Shown here: positions 20,780-26,421 of the stretch, in pieces
Position numbering within the stretch: position 1 is the first letter of the stretch
Layout of the letters: every line of letters begins with the position of its first letter
Assembly (NCBI GenBank): GCA_002501485.1
Contig: DLTS01000091.1
Location: forward strand, 1 to 26,421
Direction of reading: 5' to 3'
DNA: 26,421 nt
Source: Acidimicrobiaceae bacterium UBA7830
GTDB lineage: Bacteria > Actinomycetota > Acidimicrobiia > Acidimicrobiales > Ilumatobacteraceae
The notes under the pieces: generated by a model
Told to the model about the DNA's origin: nothing
What the model saw: only the letters and a program-made list of their open reading frames with translations
Database searches by the model: none
Position numbers and translations under genes: made by a program

Positions 20780-21534
20780 GTAAAAGAGTAAATGCCGACG
20801 CCTTCGGCTTCGAGTGCATCTCGGACAGCTCGTGCAATCTCAACCGCTCCAGGGGTATCTCCATGAACGCATAGGGATCTCAACGGAACCGAAATCGTTT
20901 TTCCAGACAAAGACGTAACCGTCTGCGTCATCACCATCTGCACTGCCCGTTCCGCAATTGCGCAAGGGCTCTCAAGGACAGCACCAGGTTGACTGCGATC
21001 GACCAGCCCGCCATCATCAGCGTAGGCGCGATCAGCAAAGGCTTCGGCGGCGACTTCAAGGCCAGCTGCGTCGGCGGCATCAAGAAGAGCAGAGCCCGGG
21101 AGCCCCAATACAGCCATCGAATGGTCGTAGGCAGCCACCGCCGCTACCACAGCGTCAGCTACGCGGCGTTCAGCACAGGCTGCGTGGTAGAGAGCACCAT
21201 GAGGTTTAACGTAGGAAACTTCGCTCCCGGCAACCTGAGCGAAGGCGTCAAGGGCTCCGAGTTGATAGAGAACTACATCAGTGAGCTCGGCTGACCCCAT
21301 ATCGATATGGCGTCGCCCAAAGCCAACCAGATCCGGGTAGGAGACTTGCGCTCCGATCCGAACATTATTTTTGACGGCGTCACTGCAGACCGCGCGAATT
21401 ATTGACGGATCACCAGCGTGGAAACCGCAAGCAATGTTGGCACTGGTCACGAGCCGAAGCATCGCTGCGTCGTCACCCAGGCGCCAAATGCCGAAACCCT
21501 CCCCCAGATCACTGTTGAGGTCTATTGATGGCAT
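20776..21534 (-). CDS. pxpA: 5-oxoprolinase subunit PxpA (LamB/YcsF family)
   Basis: PxpA is the LamB/YcsF-family subunit of bacterial 5-oxoprolinase. The 252-aa product begins with the diagnostic D-L-N-S-D-L-G-E-G-F-G, then S-A-N-I-A-C-G-F-H-A-G-D-P, Y-P-D-L-x-G-F-G-R-R, and V-K-P-H-G-A-L-Y. These are near-invariant in the family and carry the metal/active-site residues. It ends with C-V-H-G-D-T-P-G-A. ATG 21534 was chosen; the preceding TTG 21537 is possible. An AAGGA-like site inside the end of prcA is suitably spaced. Only six bases separate it from the prcA stop, so it should be co-transcribed with the proteasome genes. Confidence 0.95.
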   Translation of the reverse strand: MPSIDLNSDLGEGFGIWRLGDDAAMLRLVTSANIACGFHAGDPSIIRAVCSDAVKNNVRIGAQVSYPDLVGFGRRHIDMGSAELTDVVLYQLGALDAFAQVAGSEVSYVKPHGALYHAACAERRVADAVVAAVAAYDHSMAVLGLPGSALLDAADAAGLEVAAEAFADRAYADDGGLVDRSQPGAVLESPCAIAERAVQMVMTQTVTSLSGKTISVPLRSLCVHGDTPGAVEIARAVRDALEAEGVGIYSFT

Positions 21535-21540
21535 CAACCA

Positions 21541-22224
21541 TCATCCTTGCAGGGCAGTCTCGACTTCGCTGGATTCGAGTCGGTGAAAGCATCGTCGCTC
21601 ACCGTTGCGTTCGAGAATTGCAATCTCCAATGAGTCCGCAGAAATAGATCGCCCGTCTCCGGCTAACGAAGAAACGCCGAGTCGAATGGCATCAACAAGG
21701 GCGAATCCGTCTGCAAAGCCGCTCGAGAGTCTGTTGCTGATGGCCTCAGACTCGCCACCGAGTGCACACGTATCCGGACGGTCGATCACTGTCCCGTCGT
21801 ACATGATGTGGAAAATCTGATCTTCATGCGACCCTTCGACACCTACCTCTGCAACCAGAATTTCGACTTCCATGGGCTTCATGCCGTGGGTGAAGGCGTT
21901 ACCAAGTAGCTGCGCATAATCATTGGCGAGTCCTCGAGCGTCAACATCGTCTCGCGAGTACTGATAGCCGGTGAGTTCGGCCGACCGAATACCTGCGACC
22001 CTCAGTTGGTCAAACTCGTTGTACTTGCCAACACCAGCGAATGCGACTCGATCGTAGATCTCGCTGACTTTACGCAACGACTGCGAGGTGTTTTCAGCGA
22101 CCAAGACGATTCCGTCCGTGTACCTCAGTGCAACGAGTGCCCGGCCCTTTGCAATTCCCTTACGAGCAAAGTCTGCCCGGTCGGTCATCGCCTGCTCCGG
22201 TGCAACGTAATACGGCATGCTCAT
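21541..22224 (-). CDS. prcA: Proteasome alpha subunit PrcA
   Basis: PrcA forms the outer, non-catalytic heptameric rings of the 20S proteasome, which gate access and dock the ARC/Mpa ATPase. The 227-aa product starts with the actinobacterial signature M-S-x-P-Y-Y-V-x-P-E-Q-A-M (1-13), then helix H0 (A-R-K-G-I-A-K-G) and the V-A-L-x-Y-x-x-G-I-V-L-V-A-E-N strands. It lacks the N-terminal threonine of beta subunits. It is shorter than the M. tuberculosis protein (248 aa), mainly at the C-terminus. The ATG at 22224 overlaps the prcB stop by 4 nt. Directly downstream is pxpA rather than pafA. Confidence 0.97.
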   Translation of the reverse strand: MSMPYYVAPEQAMTDRADFARKGIAKGRALVALRYTDGIVLVAENTSQSLRKVSEIYDRVAFAGVGKYNEFDQLRVAGIRSAELTGYQYSRDDVDARGLANDYAQLLGNAFTHGMKPMEVEILVAEVGVEGSHEDQIFHIMYDGTVIDRPDTCALGGESEAISNRLSSGFADGFALVDAIRLGVSSLAGDGRSISADSLEIAILERNGERRCFHRLESSEVETALQG

Positions 22225-23015
22225 GATGTCGAGCCCCCGATTTGTTCGATGAGAGACCGATAGCGGTCACCGAGTTCATCATCGCCCACGAGAGACCAGC
22301 CGTCGCTATCAATCGTTGCGACTACTGGATAAATGCCTCGAACCATGTCGGGACCGCCTGTTGCCGAATCCGCATCTGCAGCCTCCCAAAGACTGCGGGT
22401 TACGAGTTCAACCGCGTCATCCCGGGTGAGCTGAGCTCGATACCCGACTTTGATCACTGTTGATGCATGAAGCGATCCGGATCCCGTCGCTACATGCTCT
22501 CGCTCTTCGTAGCGTCCACCTAACATGTCGTAGGCCCAGAGACGTCCAATCGATCGCCGAACGTCAAACCCAGCGAAGATCGGCACAACACCCATTCCCT
22601 GCATGGCCGCTGGCACATTTGCTCGAACCATCGAAGCCAACTGGTTTGCCTTGCCCTCGAGACTAAGGGCGCTTCCCTGAACTTTCTCGTAGTACTCGAG
22701 TTGAACCTGGAAGAGTCTGATCATGTCAACTGCGGGGCCCGCGGCACCCGCAATCGCAACACCTGAGTGACGGTCGGCCTGCACCACTTTTTCCATGGTT
22801 CGATGTGAGATGAGGTTCCCTGAAGTTGCTCTACGGTCACCAGCCATAACCACGCCATCCACAAAACGAACCGCAACACACGTTGTCGCATGCGGTGTAT
22901 CCATGGTTGTTCCAGCAGGAAGAGCGACCGGACCGTAGCCGGCTCGGTGGAGAAGCATCGGAAAGTCCGTGCCGGGGTCGTCACTGGGTTGAAATACGGG
23001 CATAACCACGGTCAT
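22221..23015 (-). CDS. prcB: Proteasome beta subunit PrcB (catalytic)
   Basis: PrcB forms the inner catalytic rings. The 264-aa precursor has a 43-residue propeptide followed by the predicted mature N-terminus T44-T-C-V-A-V. Relative to T44 as Thr1, the catalytic Asp17 (D60, in A-G-D-R-R) and Lys33 (K76, in M-E-K-V) are at exactly the expected spacing. S-A-T-G-G-P-D near the C-terminus is the beta-subunit signature. The residue before Thr1 is Ala43 where most proteasome beta subunits have Gly. The ATG at 23015 overlaps the pup stop (ATGA), with an AAGGTGG ribosome site in the pup 3' end. ATG 23003 is a possible later start. Confidence 0.97.
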   Translation of the reverse strand: MTVVMPVFQPSDDPGTDFPMLLHRAGYGPVALPAGTTMDTPHATTCVAVRFVDGVVMAGDRRATSGNLISHRTMEKVVQADRHSGVAIAGAAGPAVDMIRLFQVQLEYYEKVQGSALSLEGKANQLASMVRANVPAAMQGMGVVPIFAGFDVRRSIGRLWAYDMLGGRYEEREHVATGSGSLHASTVIKVGYRAQLTRDDAVELVTRSLWEAADADSATGGPDMVRGIYPVVATIDSDGWSLVGDDELGDRYRSLIEQIGGSTS

Positions 23016-23197
23016 TGACCACCTTTTTGAACATACGACCGCACGAAGTCCTCAGCGTTTTCTTCGAGTATTTCGTCGATTTCGTCAAGCAAATCGTCGA
23101 GATCATCGGTTACAGATCCACCGCTCTCAACTAGGTCAGATTCGATGGTTTCTTCCGATTGCCGCTCCGGCATCTTTCTCTGAATTCGATCTGGCAT
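23012..23197 (-). CDS. pup: Prokaryotic ubiquitin-like protein Pup
   Basis: Pup is the small, largely disordered tag for proteasomal degradation. The 61-aa product has the conserved C-terminal coiled-coil and ARC-binding region (D-D-L-L-D-E-I-D-E-I-L-E-E-N-A-E-D-F-V), then S-Y-V-Q-K-G-G-Q. It ends in Gln, so Dop must deamidate it to Glu before PafA can use it. The N-terminal half is polar and variable, as in the family (M. tuberculosis Pup is 64 aa). The start is ATG 23197, 24 bp after the dop stop; ATG 23173 would shorten the disordered part. A weak GAGAAAG may serve as the ribosome site. Confidence 0.97.
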   Translation of the reverse strand: MPDRIQRKMPERQSEETIESDLVESGGSVTDDLDDLLDEIDEILEENAEDFVRSYVQKGGQ

Positions 23198-23221
23198 TGC
23201 AGTACTTTCTCGTGCGAAATG

Positions 23222-24721
23222 CTACTCATTTGGTTCAGCGAGGGCCGCTACCAATTCTTTGGCCGTTGCGCTGTTATCGATTACGTTAGCCACGAGTTCG
23301 GCGGTGCCGCGTAACGGATCGTCCATTGGCACTCGTCGTAATGGGTCTGCTCCAAGATCAAAAACCATCGAGTCCCAGTTTGCAGCGAGGACCTCATTGC
23401 GGAATCGTTCGATGCAACGACCTCTGAAGAACGCCCTTGTCGTCTCCGGCGGAGATGTCTTCGCTCGAGAAACTTGCTCGTCGGTTGCGATGGTTAGGAG
23501 ACCGCATCGGCCGGCGAGACCTTTGACGCGACGCATATCGTGATACTGCAAATCGATGGCGCGCAGAGCAGCCGAACTTGGTCCAAGTTGGTGTCGTTCG
23601 GCGTAGGCGGAGATGAGACGGTGTTTGGCAACCCAGTCGACACTGTCAGCAACCGTCCGGGGATCATGTTCAAGACCCGAAAGGATGCGCTCCCAATGTT
23701 TAAGCGCAAGAGCGCAATCCGCCTCTCCTACCGCTTCGCCGCCAGTCTGCTCAAACCAGTTCTTTGCAATCTCGAACAATTGCCACTGCACATCTATAGC
23801 TCGAATTGTCGTGCCATCGAATGCCTGTACTGATGTAGCGAGTGTGGGATCGTGGCTGACTTGAGTAATCGCCCGAACGGGACTGGCGAGCGCTGGCATC
23901 TTAAGGTCTGGGTTGTCTTCTACAGCAGAAAGCAACATTGCCGTGCTGGCAACTTTGAGGAACGTAGCGACTTCGGACATGTTGGCATCGCCCGTGATCA
24001 CGTGCAAGCGCCGATATCTCGACGCATCGCAGTGAGGTTCGTCGCGGGTATTCACGATCGGGCGTCGGACAGTCGTCTCAAGCCCGACTTCCTCTTCGAA
24101 AAAATCAGCTCGCTGCGAAATTTGATACTCGACAGCGTCAGACGACATACCAGGAAACTCACAGCCAACCTTTCCCGACCCCGCAAATATTTGACGAGTT
24201 ACGAAATGCGCCATCACCGCCGTAGTCACTTTGCCAAATGGCAGCGACCGATCGACGAGATAATTCTCATGGCAGCCGTATGAGTTTCCTTTGCCATCGG
24301 AATTATTTTTGTGGACGAGGAGTTCGGCACCGTCAGGGACAAGCCGTTGAGCGGCATCGATGGACTCTCTAACAATTTCTTCGCCTGCACGGTCCCAGAT
24401 CACAGATTCGAGCGGGCTTCGGACCTCTGGAGTCGACATTTCTGGGTGGGCATGATCGACGTAATACCGTGCGCCGTTGGTCAGCACAGCGTTCACCGGG
24501 ACATACTCAAGTTCTGGGTCGAACTCATACGGGTCAAGCGGGTCTGGAGAACGGGCATCTCGCCTCGGGTCTTCTGCGATTAGGTCGAACGCAACCTTGT
24601 CGTGGACGGCGCCGGTGTATGCGTTGATTAGTAGCGCTGACGCAGTTACTGGATTGTTCTCTGCGCCGCGCACGAGAATGCCGTATTCAGTCTCGATACC
24701 ACAGACCTTGGGTACTGCCAT
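23222..24721 (-). CDS. dop: Pup deamidase/depupylase Dop
   Basis: Dop deamidates the C-terminal Gln of Pup and also removes Pup from tagged proteins. It is homologous to PafA and glutamine synthetase. From ATG 24721 the product is 499 aa (M. tuberculosis Dop is about 505). It has G-I-E-T-E-Y-G with Mg-binding E10, the nucleophile Asp in Y-Y-V-D-H-A-H-P-E, H-K-N-N-S-D-G-K-G-N, and the C-terminal W-D-S-M-V-F-D-L-G. V-D-H-A-H-P-E and F-R-G-R-C separate it from PafA. The frame is open to 24817, but that overlaps the arc end and is not conserved. The start is 4 bp after the arc stop. A TACCTT hexamer (24729-24734) seven bases upstream is noted but may be chance. Confidence 0.97.
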   Translation of the reverse strand: MAVPKVCGIETEYGILVRGAENNPVTASALLINAYTGAVHDKVAFDLIAEDPRRDARSPDPLDPYEFDPELEYVPVNAVLTNGARYYVDHAHPEMSTPEVRSPLESVIWDRAGEEIVRESIDAAQRLVPDGAELLVHKNNSDGKGNSYGCHENYLVDRSLPFGKVTTAVMAHFVTRQIFAGSGKVGCEFPGMSSDAVEYQISQRADFFEEEVGLETTVRRPIVNTRDEPHCDASRYRRLHVITGDANMSEVATFLKVASTAMLLSAVEDNPDLKMPALASPVRAITQVSHDPTLATSVQAFDGTTIRAIDVQWQLFEIAKNWFEQTGGEAVGEADCALALKHWERILSGLEHDPRTVADSVDWVAKHRLISAYAERHQLGPSSAALRAIDLQYHDMRRVKGLAGRCGLLTIATDEQVSRAKTSPPETTRAFFRGRCIERFRNEVLAANWDSMVFDLGADPLRRVPMDDPLRGTAELVANVIDNSATAKELVAALAEPNE

Positions 24722-24739
24722 CGGCCTAAAGGTACTGCC
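24711..24739. repeat. 9-bp direct repeat GGTACTGCC at the arc/dop junction
   Basis: GGTACTGCC occurs at 24711-24719 and 24731-24739, exactly 20 bp apart. The copies are read in different frames: one encodes part of the C-terminal Q-Y-L of ARC, the other part of the Dop N-terminus M-A-V-P. It may be chance. Confidence 0.4.
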
Positions 24740-26421
24740 CTGTTTGAGTGCGTTCGATTGCGCGTCCTCCCCCAACCGGACCAGCATCTCGATCAACAAG
24801 AGTTCGAATGAAGACAATACGTTCGCCTTTTCGACCCGAGACTTTTGCCCAATCGTCTGGATTCGTCGTGTTTGGAAGGTCTTCGTGCTCGGTGAATTCT
24901 GACCGCACGGCAGTAATGAGATCGTCGGAAGTGATGCCCCTCAAACCGCCGTCAATTACGCGTTTGACCGCTGATTTCTTTGCTCGACGCACGATGTTCT
25001 CAATCATCGCTCCTGACGCAAAATCTTTGAAGTACAGCACTTCTTTGTCACCGTTTGCATAGGTGACTTCGAGAAACCTGTTGTCGTCGTCAATTCGGTA
25101 CATCTCATCGACGGCGGCCGACACCATTTGTTCTACCGTTTCTCCTTCGCCGATTGGTATTTCATCGTTAAGGTAACGAAGGAAAACCTGCCGAGCCGCA
25201 TGAGCGTCAGGACGATCGATGCGGATCTTCACGTCGAGACGACCGGGGCGAAGAATCGCAGGGTCGATGAGGTCTTCACGGTTTGTGGCGCCGATCACGA
25301 TCACATTTTCAAGACCTTCAACGCCATCGATTTCTGCCAAGAGCTGTGGCACGACTGTCGACTCCATGTCCGATGACACCCCGGTACCTCGGGTTCTAAA
25401 CATTGAGTCCATCTCGTCGAAAAATACGATAACCGGCCACCCTTCATCGCTTTTTTCTCGGGCTCGTTCGAACACCAGACGAATCTGTCGCTCGGTTTCA
25501 CCCACGTATTTATTTAGTAGTTCGGGGCCTTTGATGTTGACGAAGTAACTCCGTCCTTTGTCTTCACCAATGGATGCTGCGACCTTCTTCGCCAAGCTAT
25601 TCGCGACCGCCTTTGCTATGAGGGTCTTTCCGCAACCTGGAGGCCCGTACAGCAACACTCCCTTCGGCGCGGGCAAGCGATGCTCTGCGAATAAATCAGC
25701 ATGCAAAAAAGGCAATTCGACGGCATCGGCAATTGCAGAGATTTGGGTGTCGAGACCACCGATGTCGTCGTAGGTCACATCGGGCACGACTTCGAGGAGG
25801 AGTTCATCCACATCTGGACGCCCGAGCACCTCGAGCACAAGGCCTGAACGGGTATCGATGCGGACCCGATCGCCGATTCTTAGTTTCATTCCACGAAGAC
25901 CATCGCTGAGCGTGCACACCGCGTCTTCATCGGCTCGGGCAGTGACGACTACGCGAATTCCGTCGTCAAGAAGTTCTCGAATGGTACCGATGTCGCCCAT
26001 CGAGTCGGGTTGGCGAGCAGCGATAATTACCATCGATTCGTTGAGCGTTACCTCTGACCCTGCGACAACTTCTGCGACGTCGACGTCTGGACCAGTCGTT
26101 ACACGAAACTTTCGACCCGACGACAACACATCAAATGTCTCGTCGTCGTTGTGCTGGACGACTACTCCGTATGTGTTGGGGGTCCCAATCAATTTTTCGA
26201 TGTCGCTTCGGAGCGACTCTATTTGTTCCTTTGCCTCGCGGAGGGTACCGCTCAATCGTTCGTTTCTCGAGATCGTGCCGGCGAGTTCGCTCTTTAGGTC
26301 AACGACCCGTGACTCGAGGGCGCGAATGCGTTGAGACGGCTCCGCGACGCGTTCTTTCGACCGATCGACCTCCGCAGTGAGGCGCTCGATTTCTGAATCG
26401 TGTGCTGGTTGTTCACCACTT
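24726..26421 (-). CDS. arc: Proteasome-associated AAA ATPase ARC/Mpa (5' end outside window)
   Basis: ARC/Mpa is the hexameric unfoldase that captures Pup and feeds tagged proteins to the 20S proteasome. The frame is open to the right edge with no ATG or GTG in the last 55 codons, so the true start lies beyond 26421; 564 residues are visible. Parts in order are an N-terminal coiled coil (heptad-like E-I-E-R-L through E-S-L-R-S-D-I-E-K), two OB-type domains, and the AAA module with G-P-P-G-C-G-K-T (Walker A), V-F-F-D-E-M-D-S (Walker B) and R-P-G-R-L-D. The protein ends in G-Q-Y-L, the tail that docks into PrcA pockets. An ATG-less TTG at 26255 is an internal codon, not the start. Confidence 0.97.
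   Translation of the reverse strand, partial: SGEQPAHDSEIERLTAEVDRSKERVAEPSQRIRALESRVVDLKSELAGTISRNERLSGTLREAKEQIESLRSDIEKLIGTPNTYGVVVQHNDDETFDVLSSGRKFRVTTGPDVDVAEVVAGSEVTLNESMVIIAARQPDSMGDIGTIRELLDDGIRVVVTARADEDAVCTLSDGLRGMKLRIGDRVRIDTRSGLVLEVLGRPDVDELLLEVVPDVTYDDIGGLDTQISAIADAVELPFLHADLFAEHRLPAPKGVLLYGPPGCGKTLIAKAVANSLAKKVAASIGEDKGRSYFVNIKGPELLNKYVGETERQIRLVFERAREKSDEGWPVIVFFDEMDSMFRTRGTGVSSDMESTVVPQLLAEIDGVEGLENVIVIGATNREDLIDPAILRPGRLDVKIRIDRPDAHAARQVFLRYLNDEIPIGEGETVEQMVSAAVDEMYRIDDDNRFLEVTYANGDKEVLYFKDFASGAMIENIVRRAKKSAVKRVIDGGLRGITSDDLITAVRSEFTEHEDLPNTTNPDDWAKVSGRKGERIVFIRTLVDRDAGPVGGGRAIERTQTGQYL

Noticed and set aside
26255..26255. TTG at 26255 as the start of ARC
   Set aside because: The frame continues upstream with a coiled-coil sequence typical of ARC/Mpa to the window edge, so the gene is truncated by the window.

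Overview
The window looks like chromosome from an actinobacterium, most likely a compact, mid-GC lineage related to Acidimicrobiia. This is inferred from gene content. The window carries a complete Pup-proteasome locus (arc/mpa, dop, pup, prcB, prcA, pafA), a WhiB regulator, a HelY helicase beside tat genes, and several protein types I associate with Actinobacteria. No rRNA, tRNA, insertion sequence, phage gene or CRISPR array was seen. Genes are packed tightly: stop/start overlaps of 4-8 nt, two convergent pairs overlapping by 20 nt, and one convergent pair 1 nt apart. Only one gap exceeds 300 bp (650-1116).

Layout. 1-1470 (minus): a truncated exported peptidoglycan-binding protein, a 467-bp gap, and a small zinc-finger protein. 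1510-5464: RF3 (minus), a divergent threonine aldolase-type lyase, whiB, and a ribokinase (plus). 5445-6813 (minus): an L11 methyltransferase and a gamma-carbonic-anhydrase-like protein. 6934-9338 (plus): an unrecognised protein with an Arg/Gly-rich linker, then an enoyl-CoA hydratase. 9319-10279 (minus): a GNAT acetyltransferase and a very acidic zinc-ribbon protein. 10397-16525 (minus, transcribed from right to left): tatB-like, tatC, helY, a stand-alone lipid-kinase C-terminal-like protein, and a tandem ThyX-like protein. 16552-17286 (plus): a glycerophosphodiester phosphodiesterase. 17288-26421 (minus): one tight run of genes, arc, dop, pup, prcB, prcA, pxpA, pxpB, pxpC, pafA and lepB.

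How the genes fit together. Dop deamidates the Gly-Gly-Gln end of Pup, PafA ligates Pup to target lysines, ARC unfolds tagged proteins, and PrcA/PrcB degrade them. Inserted between prcA and pafA, with near-continuous translational overlaps, are the three subunits of 5-oxoprolinase (PxpABC), which converts pyroglutamate to glutamate. This is the most notable feature of the window. In Mycobacterium tuberculosis pafA is followed by pafB, pafC, tatA, tatC and helY. Here tat and helY are nearby in the same relative order, but no pafBC is visible and lepB plus a GDPD gene occupy the space.

Expression signals. Many genes lack a Shine-Dalgarno sequence and instead have a TANNNT hexamer 6-8 nt before the start codon, as expected for leaderless actinobacterial transcripts. 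I used this to choose several starts. whiB is the contrast, with a well-formed -35/-10 promoter, a leader and a strong ribosome binding site. I found no convincing intrinsic terminator.
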